Source: Bubalus kerabau (Eukaryota; Chordata; Mammalia; Artiodactyla; Bovidae). From it: a DNA stretch of 64,000 nt. Below are positions 23,900-35,545 of the stretch, piece after piece. Numbering within the stretch: the stretch's first letter is position 1; every line of letters starts with the position of its first letter. Below the pieces are notes generated by a model that saw only the letters and a program-made list of their open reading frames with translations, was not told the origin of the DNA and did not search any database. The position numbers were made by a program, and so were the translations under genes. The stretch spans positions 128,601,697 to 128,665,696 of the forward strand of contig NC_073627.1 of NCBI RefSeq assembly GCF_029407905.1, read 5' to 3'.

Positions 23900-24120
23900 C
23901 GCCCCCGCTGCCTCTACTCCCACCACGCTTCCCAGCCCAGCCACCAGGTAGGGGAGTCTGTCCTAACCCATGCCACCCCCGAGCCCAAGCAGACCAGTCC
24001 ATGCCCTCCTCTGCAGTCGCCAGGGATGCACTTCTATGCCCACATCTGACATCCTCAACCACTGATGCAGTTCCATGGCACGGGCCACCTCCCCCTGGAA
24101 TGGCCTTCCAGGGGGCAGGC
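23900..24120 (+). repeat. Possible L2 LINE relic, sense
   Basis: TCCCAGCCCAGCCACCAGG, then CAGTTCCATGGC and CCCCCTGGAATGGCCTTCCA have L2-like order. Weak. Confidence 0.3.
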
Positions 24121-24380
24121 CCAGGTGCCTCCGAACTCCCAGCACTACAGGAGGTCCACAGGTGCTGGGCAAAACCCTCTCCTCAGCTTTACCCTGAGGG
24201 GCGGGGGTGCCCCTCCTCTACCTTATCGGTGCTGACACCACCCACCCTACCCTCCAACCAACCCTCCCCCTTCCCCCAAGAGCAGCTGGGCCAGCACTAA
24301 CCCTTTTCCTAGCAGACTGTCCGCGGAAGCAGCTCTGAGCTAGGGAGTGGGAATAAAGCCCTAGAAGAGGCCAGGGAAGC

Positions 24381-24410
24381 GGGGGCAGGCTGGGGGGTGG
24401 GGGGTTGGGG
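24381..24410 (+). other. G-quadruplex candidate
   Basis: G runs of 5, 6, 6 and 4 bases are separated by loops of 6, 1 and 2 bases. The strand is again the SHB template strand. Confidence 0.6.
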
Positions 24411-25559
24411 TGGTCCACTGGCTGTTTTTCAGTTCTGCTGGCTTGCGCAGTTGTGTCTGGAGCACTGCAGCCCCCACTTTCAGGTTTCTGCTTCTTGTCA
24501 CTGAGGGGGGTGGGAACTGACCCCCACAGATCCATCCAGTCTGACCTGAAAACTGTCCATCCCTCTCCACCAACCTCAGCCCAGAGTCCTCCCCCTGGCC
24601 CCTACCCCTGCCTGGCCTCTGGAACACAGCTCCCAGGATGCCAGAAATCTCCCTCGGGGCCCCTGGTTGTTACTCAAGGTTTTGCTTCTGGGCTTCCTAG
24701 CCAGTAAAATGGAAACAGCCCCAGGTACTGCCTCCCTGGGCCTTAGAGAAGGTGAGGAGGGTGCTCTGCAGGACAAGGTTCCTGATGGAAGGCTGACCGG
24801 TCAGTTCTGAATTAGAATGAAGCTGGTGGGTGGGATGGGAGGGCTTCGGGGGAGGGCTACCCTGAGCTGGCAGGCTGGGCTGGGGTCAGAAGGTGAGGCA
24901 GAGCATGAGCAAAGCACCGAGTTAGAGTTGGAGCCCAGAAAAGACGGACAGGAGAAGACTCTCCCCCACCTGGCACTGTGCCAGGTCCGCTGGCTGGCAG
25001 GGTCGGGTGGGTGAGGCCAAAGATGTCCCTGCTTTGGCAAGCAGGATGCTGGTGCTGAAGAAAGGTGTGAGGAAGGCTGGTCATGTAAGGGAGACCAGGG
25101 TTCAGACACTCGGGCGCCCAGCTAGACGGGGAGGGGGAGGGGCAGCTGGTGACACCCTGAGCCAAGGGAGGGTGACAAGGGCAGGGCAGACTGAAAGGCC
25201 TCCCCATCTGGAGGGCACTGCGGTTGGGGCCTGGGGACACAAGTGTCTGTGCTGGTCCCCGCATACAGACCCAAGGCCTGGAGTGAATCTACAGAGGCAC
25301 AGGCAGCGGGCTGAGCCCAGGATCAGACAGAGGGACAGGAGGGGGACCCAGTGACCAGGACCAAGGGGTGAGCTGGCCAGGGCGTGAGACCCAGCTCTGG
25401 ACCTGGAAGCCTATAACCTTGGAGGGAGAGTTTACCAACTGTTTCACAACATTGCACCCAAACCAGCACATTCTGACCTGGGGACATTCTTCAACAGAAA
25501 GTTCCAGGCCAGTATCTCAAGCACTGGGTGCCAATAGTCTGACAACAATACTTCCAAGC

Positions 25560-25720
25560 CCTGTGGTCCCTGTGGTCCCTGCCCTCCAGGGGCCCCCAGC
25601 CCAGCAGATAAATTACAAAGCAATGTGGTAAGCTCTGTATCAGCGAGATTGCACAAAGAGTGATTGTGGAGCCCACGGAGGGGCTCGGGCCCCAGGAGGT
25701 GACCCCTTCTCCAGTACATC
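25560..25720 (-). repeat. L2 LINE relic, antisense
   Basis: CAGATAAATTACAAAGCAATGTGG, then CACAAAGAGTGATTGTGGAG and CCCAGGAGGTGACC resemble antisense L2. Confidence 0.45.
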
Positions 25721-26194
25721 ACTTTTCAGGTCGCCAGGTACAATTAGAAGCATGCATTCTGGAAAGGAGGGAAATGAGACATTTTATTTATTTGTGCTCA
25801 CACTGCCAGTTTCAGAAAAGGACCAAAAAGGAGGCAGAGTACCATGAAAACACACAGACCAAGCTAGGTGAGAGTTGAAAGGCAGGATTCCCCAGGAGGA
25901 AGAAGAAGGGTAAGGAGGTGGAGGAGGAATAGATCTCGGGCACCTGCCAAGTTGTCCCACAGACCGAAAGGTTGCATCAAAAAAAAAATGCAAATCCATT
26001 GTTACTCAGCATCCTTCCCTCGAGCGGCCAGGCACTGACCCTGCAGGGAGAGGGGGCCTGGAATTGGGTGCAATTCCAGGGAGCCTCCATGACTCAGCTT
26101 TCCCATCTGCAAGATGGAACTAATGGCACTGCTTCCTCCCGGGTGCCTTAAGCAGATTCTCGGCATAATCTATAAAAGAGCCCTTTAAATACAG

Positions 26195-26300
26195 CACTCT
26201 GTCACTGTTACAAACTTGCAGAAAGCCAAGCTGAGCCCTAGTTAGAGGAGGGTACGAATTAATTAGTCAAATAATAGGGTGTGAGGGCAAATCACTAATC
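26195..26300. promoter_or_regulatory. Candidate intronic element with AATTAATTAG motif
   Basis: AATTAATTAG at 26257-26266 and the adjacent AAATAATAGGG lie in sequence with no recognised repeat. Motif-only evidence. Confidence 0.18.
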
Positions 26301-26629
26301 TCCCTCTTCAGGCTTTTGGAGGGGCAGAAACTCCGGTGGGTGGTCTCCTTGGGTAGGCCCTGTCAAGCAGCTCCAAACACATGGAACGCAAAGGTGCCAC
26401 ATCTGAACCCACTGAATCCTCCCCCGAGAAACTTCCTCCCCTTCTTGGATATGACAGGCCCCAGTGGGTAACTGACACGCTCATCCTCCCACTCCCCAGG
26501 ATCCCAGCTCCTCCCTCCCTCTCACCCACTGCACCCGACGGGCAAGCTCTTCTATCCCATCCACCTGCTCCCACCCACAGCACCCCACAGCCCCGGCCCT
26601 GGCTCCGGCCTCAGCCCCCTGGCCTGGAT

Positions 26630-26910
26630 GACTGTTGCAGCCACAGGACCAAAGAACCAGTTGCCCTGCCTCTTGCTTCTCTTTGCTCTAATCCATCCTC
26701 CGCACCCAGGCGGCGTGACTTCCTAAACGGCTTCCTAACCTGCCCAGGATGGGTGGTGTTTCCCCACAGCCTCTGTGCTCTGCCCACACCCGAGGTGCGC
26801 TGCTGGGTGGAGAGGGGATGCAGGAGCTTTGCTGCCAGCTGCCTGGCATCTACTTCTGGACAGCATTCCCATCAGTCTCTGTGCCTTCAGATCTTTTAAT
26901 GTCTCTCTGG
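26630..26910 (+). repeat. L2 LINE relic, sense
   Basis: GGATGACTGTTGCAGCCAC, then CTTGCTTCTCTTTGCTCTAATCC and CCTTCAGATCTTTTAATGTC follow L2 order. Confidence 0.5.
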
Positions 26911-27429
26911 AATTCGAAAGGGCAAGAGGCAGGGGTGGGGAGGTGAGCTCCTTAATTTCACATTCCCATTCCTTCATTTCCACCTTTGGGAGGATGCCCG
27001 TTTCTCTCACAGCTGCCAGGAGACAGAGAGGAATTAGGTGCTGCGTTCCTGGGGTCTGGAACCTCACACCTATGAGGCTGGTGCCAGCACACAGGATGGG
27101 GCTTGCTACTCTGGGAAAATTCATGACAACCCCTAGAGTTCGTGCTCCTGCCCTGAGGCCAAGAAGAGAGAGGAACACAGCAGCCAGCCCCTGAGCCAGA
27201 GCTGTGCCCCTCTAACCCCAAAGACAGCACTGAGACCATTCTGCCTCCTGAAGGTGGCCAGGGCTCTGGAGACAAGTCTCCATTCTGCCCTTGACTCTGA
27301 GAAAGCCGTTGAGCTGCAGTGCCCAGAGGCCGCGGAGTGTCTGCGAAACAGACCTCCCAGGACCAGAGTTCCCAGAAATGAGTTTATGGGAATCACGGTT
27401 ACGTAACACTCCCCTTTGATCCTGCACCC

Positions 27430-27545
27430 AGAGCGAAAGCTTCACAAGAACAGGGACTCGGCTTGTTCACTGCTCAACCCCTAGAGCACAGAATGGTGCC
27501 AACGCACAGTGGATGCCTGCAAACATCCATCCAATGAACACATGC
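27430..27545 (+). repeat. L2 3' end relic, sense
   Basis: GAAAGCTTCACAAGAACAGG GACTC, then CCCCTAGAGCACAGAATGGTG, then CCATCCAATGAAC resembles the L2 3' terminus. Confidence 0.55.
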
Positions 27546-27659
27546 ATCGCACATGGCTCCCTGACTCAGCCCTTGTGACTTCAGACAGCGGTTTCTTGGC
27601 AAAATAGAAAAAATTGTTTATACCAAGTAGCTGTTTACTGTTTGCTTTCTTCTCATTCA

Positions 27660-27785
27660 TTGATTCTTCACCTAGACTTGTTTCCTGGGCTCATTCATTC
27701 ACCTGGTAAATAGGTACTAGGGCAAGAGGAGATGTGAGGATGGGTAACACCCAGTCCTCGCCTTCAAAGAGCTCTCAGCCAGGGA
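27660..27785 (-). repeat. L2 3' end relic, antisense
   Basis: TCATTCATTCACCTGGTAAA, then CCAGTCCTCGCCTTCAAAGA resembles the reversed L2 end. Confidence 0.45.
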
Positions 27786-28064
27786 GGGAGCTGAGGGAGG
27801 AGGCACCACCGGAGACCTCAGGGCGCCCCGCAGCACAGAGACAGAACTGATCTCCAGGGTAGAACAAGGCACCAAGCGTCTCCTGCCCGACTCCCCCCCA
27901 AGGTCAAGTCAGCTCCTTCTCTGCCCCCCTCCACCAACTCAGCAACTGGTTAAACTGGGACTTCCAGATCTGTCACCTTTCAAGGAGGATGTGATGTCTC
28001 TGGGCTCCTGAGGGGGCCCCAGCATGTCTGTCACCCAGCCCCTCGTCCCTGGAATTAATTAACA

Positions 28065-28345
28065 GCCTTACACATTCAATGACTATTTACTGAGTCCCAT
28101 CTTTGTGCCACATACAACTTTAGCTACTGAGGTTACAGCAGGAACATAGCAGACATTTCTGCCCTTGTGAAACCCACATCTTAGTGGCAGACAGACTATA
28201 AATGGATGAAGTGTGTTAAATAGCAGAGTTAAGGAACAAAGTCAAGCAGAGAAGGAGAGGCAAGAAGTGTTGCAGATGGGTTGAAATTTAAGGTAAGTGG
28301 CCAGGGAAGGCCTCAATGGGAAGACAGTTTCGAGCTAAGATGTCA
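28065..28345 (-). repeat. L2 LINE relic, antisense, extended
   Basis: CATTCAATGACTATTTACTG, then ATAGCAGACATTTCTGCCC, then GGCCAGGGAAGGCCTCAATG and GAGCTAAGATG run in reversed L2 order over about 280 bases. Confidence 0.6.
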
Positions 28346-28349
28346 AATG

Positions 28350-29450
28350 TGGCTCTGCTTAGTGCCCCCTCGCCGTGCAGCCCACCCTGGTCTTCAGAGC
28401 CCTTCCCACCCCTTCCTCCGTTCTCTTTTCAGTGTCATTCTGCTTGGCCTGTTTCATACTACAGACACCAGTGTTTGAGTCCTTGTCAAGCTCCCCATGC
28501 CACCAGGGGTCCCTGGAGGGCAGGGGCCGGGGTCTGGCACACAGCAGGAATGCCATCAGTGACTGTCAGCTGTCCATGGCCTGTCCCAGTCCTGTCAGAA
28601 CTTTCCTGAAAAGCTGAACACGCTCAATGTCAAGGGTCAAAAGGGCAAGGGGCACTCGGGGTAAGAGAAGAGGAAGTGACTGCCAGTGTGGGCCTGCTGG
28701 TCACCATGGGAACCTGAACTTCCTGCTGTCCTCCTCAGCAGCTCCTCTCCCCACCCAGTCCTGGAGCTCAGCAGGTAAGCACCACTGGGTGTGTGTGAGC
28801 TGTGCTGTTTCTCAAGAACATGAAAGTCATTGGGTGACTAATCCAAAATCTATTTACACTTGATTATCTCTTTCCTGTCTGGTAGGTAAGTCATTCTGGT
28901 AAATGATAGACCAGCCAGGGAACTCTGCACAGTCCATGACCAAGCCTTCTATCTGTCAGGCAGGAGAGTGCCTGGGCAGGTTTCCAAACATTTCAAAACC
29001 AGGGCAGGAGCCCTGTTAGAAGTCAGGAGACCTGCTCTCACACAGCTTGTGGCTGTGTGACTGGCCAGCTTGTGCCCCTCTCTGGGCCTCATGTGGAAAG
29101 AGGATGCTCGGCAGAAAGACTGCTCTTTAAGGGGAGTGCCATCTGCCATCCCCCAGCCGGTGGAGACCTGTGACGCTCCCCCTCCCCAGGACAGATTGGA
29201 GCCTGAGGCAACTAGGAGAGCAGGCAGGCGGAAAGGAGCATGGGGCTTGTACAGGGTGAGGGAAACGAAGGGTGTGGAGACTGTTCGGATAGCTGGGCTG
29301 TGGAGGAGGCCAGGTGAGAAGGAGAGACGGGTGCACAGATATCCTGGGAGCAGGGTCCATGGGTGCTGCAGAGCTAGGAAGGGCCTGGGCTCAGGGGCCC
29401 AGACAGAAAGGCCCTTTACTTGCCCACTACTAAAAGGACAGGAAAATAGT
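28350..29450. other. Non-coding, no recognised feature
   Basis: Moderately GC-rich. Weak L2-like phrases near 28500-28560, otherwise nothing nameable. Confidence 0.45.
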
Positions 29451-29459
29451 GTTGCCTCA

Positions 29460-29662
29460 GGCTATTATACAGAGAACAGATAAACAACAAGGTCCCACTG
29501 TATAGCGTAGGGAACCGTATTCACTACCTTGTGATAAACCAGAATGGAAAAGAATATTTAAAAAAGAATGTATAGGTGTGTATAACTGAATCACTTTGCT
29601 GTGCAGCAGAACTTAACGCGCTGTAAATCAACTATACTTCAATTAAAAAAAAAAAAAAAGGA
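29460..29662 (+). repeat. Artiodactyl L1 3' end, sense, with poly-A and target duplication
   Basis: AGATAAACAACAAGGTCCCA, then CTGAATCACTTTGCTGTGCA, TAAATCAACTATACTTCAAT and an A tract. TTGCCTCA at 29452-29459 and 29663-29670 is consistent with a short target duplication. Heavily 5'-truncated. Confidence 0.85.
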
Positions 29663-30084
29663 TTGCCTCAAGTGGGAGGGCAGGGACGACAGTGAACATG
29701 TAAGGAGGGCAGGAATCTCAGGCAGGAGGCGGCCCCTCTCTCTGATGGCCAGGCGAGACTCAGAGGGCGCCTTCTCTGAGAAGCATTTGCTAGTGTTTGG
29801 AGATTTCATTCTGGGATTCAAGACTAACAGCTCCAGGAATGGCATCTGGAGGTGGCCGTCCAGAGGGTGCAGACTTGAAGCTCCTGGGACAGTGCCACGC
29901 CAGCTCTTCCTCACAACCTGGCAAGACCTGGGCTGCCGCTACGAGGAGGGCAGTGGCGGCAAGGTGCGGGTGGGGTTGTCAGGCCTGCCCAGGACAGCCA
30001 GAGAAGCCCACTGTGACCACAAAGGCAGGAAACCTAAGGGCTTATAAAGACCCTCATCGAGCCTAGGGAAGAAGGCAGCATCTG

Positions 30085-30190
30085 GTTTTTCAGATGAGGC
30101 AACTGAGGCCCAGAGAGGGGAAGCAACCTGCCTCAGGTCACACAGTACACCAGAGCAGAGCCAGGGCTAGAGTCCACATTCCTGCCTCCT
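30085..30190 (-). repeat. MIR SINE relic, antisense
   Basis: CAGATGAGGCAACTGAGGCC, then CCTCAGGTCACACAGTACAC, matches the antisense MIR core. Confidence 0.65.
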
Positions 30191-30350
30191 TCCTCCAGAA
30201 ACAGGCCGCCACTGGAATACAGAGACTTGAAAGTGGTACACAACCATCATTCTCTCAGAAAGCACATTGCCACTGGAAGAGGCCACGCCAGAGGATAAGA
30301 AGATATGAAAGGATGCCCCTACCTGCACCTCCACCTTTAAAATCAGTGAC

Positions 30351-30449
30351 CTCCCTGGCAGTCCAGGGGCCAGACTCCCACACTTCCATTGCAGGGGGCA
30401 CGGGTTCGATCCCTGGTCCCAAATGCCATGGCCAAAAATAAAAGCAATC
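30351..30449 (+). repeat. Short tRNA-Glu-derived SINE (CHR-type), with target duplication
   Basis: CTCCCTGGCAGTCCAGGGGC, then GGGTTCGATCCCTGGTCCC (B box) and GCCAAAAATAAAAG. AAATCAGTGAC at 30340-30350 and AAATCAGTAAC at 30450-30460 flank it with one mismatch. Confidence 0.85.
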
Positions 30450-30854
30450 AAATCAGTAACTGGCTTTACCTGGAGAGTGCCCATGAGCACATGGAGTTTA
30501 AAAGGGCATAAGGCAAGTCGTGAGCACCAGGGCTCTGTGTGAAATGGTTTTCTTTTAATTTCCTATTATTATGCTATAAAGTTGATTTTATAATAAAAAC
30601 ATGCTAAGGACTTTTAAATGTATAATTGCTTACATATTAAAAATTATATGAAATGCTTTCAACTAATGCTTATATGATTCATCCTGTGAGATGACACTTT
30701 GAACAATTTTATATAGGATGGGGGGTGGGTGGGGGGAGTCACACCTCAAAATGAGGCCTAAGTAACTGTAAAATTCCCAGTTATTTTTGCAGACCCTCTG
30801 GGAGTCCAGGACAGATGTGAGTGCATTTTAGCTAAAGGCAGGGGCTCCAGAGGG

Positions 30855-31025
30855 TGCTGCTTTTCCTGGTTCTGCTGCTTACTTAACCTTTCTGAGACTC
30901 AGTGCTCTCATCTGTGAAATGGGGATGATAGTAGTACTTAAATCTCATAGGTTCCTTGGGAGGACTAAATGAGCACATCAGGGGAAGGGTGTGGAGCAGC
31001 GCCTGACGCAGAGGAAAGCCCTCTA
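30855..31025 (+). repeat. MIR SINE relic
   Basis: TTACTTAACCTTTCTGAGAC TCAGTG, then TCATCTGTGAAATGGGGATG, clearly matches MIR. Confidence 0.75.
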
Positions 31026-31189
31026 AAAAAACACCTTCCTTGTCACCACCATCACCGTGGGCACCTCTGAGAATTCCTGGGGTTGAAGGCCTGGGGAGGA
31101 AGGATCCCGGGTGAGAAATATTCTGTGCCTTTAGGGTAACAAGGGCCTGATGATCTCATCCATCTTTACATGCTCTTGCCCCGTGCTTT

Positions 31190-31430
31190 TCCTATCAGGA
31201 TCCTATCAGAAGCCTCATCTCCTGCCACTCCTCTCGGGCAGAGAGTTCCCACACCTCCATGCCTTTGTTCAAGCTCTTTCCTCTGCCTGGCTGCCAGGCC
31301 CAGCTCTCACCCCCACCATTCTCACCTCCCACCCACCTGGGATGGCCCAACGGGAAGCTGCTGTCTCTGCTCTGAACTCTTGGAGGTTTACTGCTCACCT
31401 CCACGCACCAACCAGCCCTGGGGTCCATGT
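31190..31430 (+). repeat. L2 LINE relic, sense
   Basis: CCTCCATGCCTTTGTTCAAGC, then TTTCCTCTGCCTGGCTGCC, matches the typical L2 block near the 3' end. Confidence 0.6.
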
Positions 31431-31608
31431 CTGTCTCCATGCTTCACAGATATTCCCAGAGGCAGAGGCAGTATTTGCCTAGGCTACATGGTCCAGATAC
31501 CAACACAACAGGGCTTGGCAAAGGCTCCGGGTACCAAGGGTACTGCAGAGGACCTGGGAACCAACTGCTCCAGCGTCCTGCTTGTTTGGCCACCCACCTC
31601 CAAATGGG

Positions 31609-31738
31609 TTGGAGTTAGAAATGCAACCTACTCCAGCATTCTTGCCTGGGAAATCCCATAACAGAGAAGCTTGGCGGGCTACAGTCCATAGCATTGCAGA
31701 ATCGGACATGACTGAGCAACTGAGTATGCATGCATGCA
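31609..31738 (+). repeat. Bov-A-type SINE monomer, with 11-bp target duplication
   Basis: CTACTCCAGCATTCTTGCC, CTTGGCGGGCTACAGTCCAT and ATCGGACATGACTGAGCAAC. CTCCAAATGGG flanks it exactly at 31598-31608 and 31739-31749, showing that a 5'-truncated copy was inserted here. Confidence 0.9.
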
Positions 31739-32706
31739 CTCCAAATGGGCAGGGCCCCGATGGGGACTGGTCAGAGAATTCAGCAGCACAGAAAACCACG
31801 TGAAGGACCAAACAGGCCCTCTGCCCCCAATATCAACAATCTCAAGCACATGTACGAAGTTTGTTCCTCCACCCAAGACTCACATCAGTGTTACATGCCT
31901 TGTTTTACAATGCGGTCCCCAACACGCTAAGCACCCTGGCCCACACAGTCACCCCAGTGGGCCTGACTCAGCCCAATACCCTTCCCTCTGCATCAGTAGG
32001 TGTCTCTGTGCATCTGGAGCTCTCAAGTCCCAGCATCAAGCCTCAGGGAAGAAGGAGAGAATGGGCTGCAAAGCAGGGTTTTGGAGAGGGGTGGCATGAT
32101 TCTACCAGCTCAGTGGGAGGTTTGGCCTGGGGACACTAAAGGTAGACACAGGGGCAGGATGGACATCAAGAAGTGGTATGATCCTTCCTCTTCAGCGCAC
32201 ACATGGAAAAGGTCAAGACCAGAACCTGACCTCAAGGGATGGGCCAAGGAATAAGAAAAGGGGAACCAGGACTGAACAGTTACTGTGAGTCAGGCTGGCA
32301 CTGAGAAAGGAAGCTGCCAGCCCTAACCAGATCCTCTCCTATTCAGAGCTGGTCTCAGGTGCTCCCTTTGTGGGACTGGTCCTAGGTGTCTGATGACAGG
32401 GCAGGGCACAGTGAATCAGGACACCCTGGAGCTCAGGGTTGGCACAGACCTAAGAGGTAGCCTGAACCAACCACACATCTGAGACTTCACTACTTTCCTG
32501 TCCTCTCCCAGTGCTGGTTGTCTTGCCTCTGCTTGGATGCCTCTAGGGATGGGCAACTCAGTACTTCACAAAGTAGCTTCATATTTAACCAGAATGTTTT
32601 AAAAAATCTCAAAAGGATCATGACCTTTTTGAGCTTCAGTTTCCCCACCTATAAAAAGGAAAGCTGGGACTGGGTTACTAGCTTTCCAACTGGGTTCCAT
32701 AGAGCC

Positions 32707-32732
32707 CTAGGTGTTAACTCCTTAACACCTAG
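32707..32732. repeat. Perfect inverted repeat, 11-bp arms, 4-base loop
   Basis: CTAGGTGTTAA and its exact reverse complement flank CTCC. The half-unit GGTGTTA then TCTCC is repeated again just after, so the structure probably arose by local duplication. Confidence 0.85.
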
Positions 32733-33189
32733 GTGTTATCTCCAGAGCTGCTATTAGGGTGAGAGAGGTGATCAGGACAAAAAGTGAGGTCCAGGCATAC
32801 ATGGGTTCTGAGGCTCCATGGAGACCTGAGCCTCCATTTTGGAGCCACAACCTAAATCCCGTGGATGACACTAGGGGAGCCGATGGGAGAGGGTAAGCTG
32901 AAGCAGACAAGAGGGAAGTGGGTAAGAGGAGCCCCTGGAAAAACAGGCATGCTTCTCCATGCACTCCATCCTAGCTACAGACAATGGGGTGGCTTGAGTT
33001 ATCTGTTCACCAAATCATACCTCCCACAAGCTCTCTACCGCTTGCTGCACGGTGCCAAGACTGCGGAGAACAAAACCTTGCCAGTTAATCATAGGCCCCC
33101 TATTCCACATGGGCCATGATGAGGAGGCTGAAAATCAAGCTGGACAGACCCTACGTAGCTGTTAAACAGGGTGTTGGCAGACAGCACCC

Positions 33190-33345
33190 CCAACTGACTA
33201 CCTGGCTATGTTGCCTTGGAGCAATTACTTAATATCTCTGTGCCTTAGTGTATCAGGGCAATGAGCACCTACACTTCAAAGAGTAATGGTGAAGATCTGA
33301 CGAGAATTCACACCAAGTGCTGTAAACAAGTATGAGAGAACTTGG
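33190..33345 (+). repeat. MIR SINE relic
   Basis: TTGGAGCAATTACTTAATATCTCTGTGCC, then AATGGTGAAGATCTGACGAG, matches the MIR order. Confidence 0.6.
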
Positions 33346-34812
33346 CAATGGCCGCCACTGCTGCTGCTGTTATTACTGATCTATCCTTCCTTAAACCGGG
33401 AAAAACAGAATCACAGAACATGCTACCCCAGGGTCAAAACAGCTAGTTCACAGCCAAAAGCAGCTACAAGTACTAGTGACTGTCCACTCTAAGGCACCTG
33501 CTTCTCAGTGAGAAACTGAGGCCCACTTGGTGGCAAGTGACCATCCCAGATCTGCTTGACATCAGCCTGCTCTCCTTTCAGACCAGTATAGAGAGGCACG
33601 CCATCTCAGGCACAGAGGCCGTGCTCATCCCAGGAGCGTTATTCTTACATACCAAAGAGACCTGCCCCGTTACTAGAAGCTACGTGCACTGACACATAAA
33701 TATTACAGCATCAAAAAAAGAAAGGTCACCCTAAAAGGTCAAATGTAAACTTGTTCTGTGCCACCCCTTGCTTGGCTGCCATCCCTGGCACCCACCTCTG
33801 TCACCTCCCCTCCCATGCGAGCTTCACAGCAGCTCAGTGAGCTACTTCCTGGAACACTTACACGGTGCTGGCTAACCCAGCCCCCAGCCCCGCCATCAGT
33901 CACTGCGGTGATGGTGATGTTACACACAAAGAATTCCAAGTCAAAGGAGCTGCTGCAAGGTCATTACACCCAGAAAATGTCCAGTTTAATCACCTATTTC
34001 CTTAAAAACATAAAAACATGGGTAAATTGGAGCATAGTCTCCAAGGTACAAAGCACGGAGCAGAAAATAGAAGGATGCTTCTTTGGAGAGAGAATGCCTG
34101 AGATCTGAACAGGTTTCTGGTAAACTCAAACTGCCCTGCATTGGGCCTTGCCCCTGTGGGTGTGCCTCATTTAAAAGCCAAAGTCCCTCAGGACAATTCC
34201 ACCTGGCAAATCAGCTCCTCACCACTGCGGTCCACGGCAGCACCCAGGAGGAGCCCGGCTCCACTCCAGAGACGCTGAGCAATTGCAGACTCTCCCCAAA
34301 GTCTGGCTCGCAGCAGATGCTCCCGCCCACCCCTGTCAGCTCCCCGCCCCCAGGTTCTGAAGATGCAGGTCTGGATCTGTAATGCCTTCTCCCTTTTTTG
34401 CTGGTGGGACCCCAGGGAAGTGACTTGTCCAGAGTCTCCATCACCTGTGAAATGAGACAACACCTCCTTTGCAAGGACATGGTGAGGCTTAATGAGCACG
34501 TATGTCAGAGCGCCCACAGAGGCTGCTCTGCCAAGAGAGATCAGGAAGGTGGGAGAGGGCATAAGAGGCGGCCCTCGGGAGTCTGACCAGTTGCTTCCTG
34601 CCTCAGCCCTTCACAAAGCAGCCTGGTGTTCTGGAGCCTACACAGGTAGCCAGAGAATTGCTTTCCGTGAGCAGGAAGAACATGAGGCAGAGTCCTGGAA
34701 GCAGGGCCTGGACTGATACTCAGATTCTTCAGCAATTATCCTAGAGGGTCTCTGCAGCCCGAGAGAAACATTCAACACAAGCCCAGCATGTGCTAAGAGC
34801 TCAGTAACTGGT

Positions 34813-34860
34813 GCTTCCTTTCCCTTTCTCCTCCTCCTCCCCCTCCTTCTTCTTCTCTTC
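34813..34860. repeat. C/T-rich (polypyrimidine) tract
   Basis: About 48 bases of C and T with a few interruptions, in (CTC)n and (CTT)n blocks. On the minus strand it reads as an Arg/Lys-rich open frame, which is only a by-product. Confidence 0.85.
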
Positions 34861-34865
34861 AATAT

Positions 34866-34972
34866 GTTCTTTTATTTTTTATTTTACTTTCTGGCCACAC
34901 CACATGCAGGATCTTAGTTCCCCAATCAGCGGAAGCACAGAGTCTTAACCATTGGACTGCCAGGGAAGTCCC
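34866..34972 (-). repeat. Short tRNA-Glu-derived SINE (CHR-type), antisense
   Basis: The plus strand reads CTGGCCACACCACATGCAGG, then TCTTAACCATTGGACTGCCA and GGGAAGTC, the reversed CHR-type head and tail. Confidence 0.85.
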
Positions 34973-35350
34973 TCCCTTCCTCCTTTAAATTCAGAAGGAA
35001 TCAGGAGAACGTGCTCAAAAACATGAACACCAAATAAACAATAAGAGGGTCACAGAAGGAGGCACCTGAATCCCAAACCCTGAGACATACGGGGCACCGA
35101 CTCAACAGGCTCAGAATTCAGGGCCACCTGCCTGTGGTCTGCAGTACATGGTGCCCCTGCTCACATCACTGTCCTGCTCAGGGTCAGAGCAGGCCAACCC
35201 ACGAGCATTCTTCCATGCCTGGACTATCCTCCTGAGCCAGGGGGACCCTCATGGAGGGGTTCTCCCCTGCTTGTGATCTCCCTACCACCCGCCCATGCCT
35301 AGGGTCTGTCAAGATGGCTGCTATCTGATATCTCTTAATTCTTTAAAGAT

Positions 35351-35545
35351 GCTCTGGAGCTTCCCTGGTGGTCCAGTGGCTGTGATTCTGTGCTCCTCAA
35401 GGCAGGCGGCCCAGTTCGATCCTTGGTCTGGGAACTAGATCCCACATGCTGCAACTAAGGATCTCGCATGCCGCAACAAAGACTGAAGATCCCGCATGCC
35501 ACAATTAAGACCCGGTGCAGCCAAATAACCATTTTTTTTTTTTAA
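35351..35545 (+). repeat. tRNA-Glu-derived SINE (CHR-type)
   Basis: GGAGCTTCCCTGGTGGTCCA, then CAGTTCGATCCTTGGTCTGG, then repeated GATC-CCGCATGCC-type units and GTGCAGCCAAATAA. TTTAAAGATG before it and TTTTAAGATG after it may be an imperfect target duplication. Confidence 0.85.

Larger units (their letters stand above)
31750..34810. other. Non-coding, with MIR and an inverted repeat only
   Basis: Contains the MIR at 33190-33345, the inverted repeat at 32707-32732 and weak L2-like phrases near 32070. A short (CTG)3 run occurs near 33361. No gene was recognised. Confidence 0.45.

Noticed and set aside
26381..26899. 172-residue Pro-rich frame, plus strand
   Set aside because: The right half is L2 relic sequence. 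The composition reflects C-rich DNA.
30351..30449. tRNA gene suggested by a GGTTCGATCCC B box
   Set aside because: The B box is part of a tRNA-derived SINE head. No cloverleaf or acceptor stem is intact. The same applies to the other Bov-tA and CHR-type copies.
34638..34862. Arg/Lys-rich peptide frame, minus strand
   Set aside because: It is the translation of the polypyrimidine tract and not a real basic protein.
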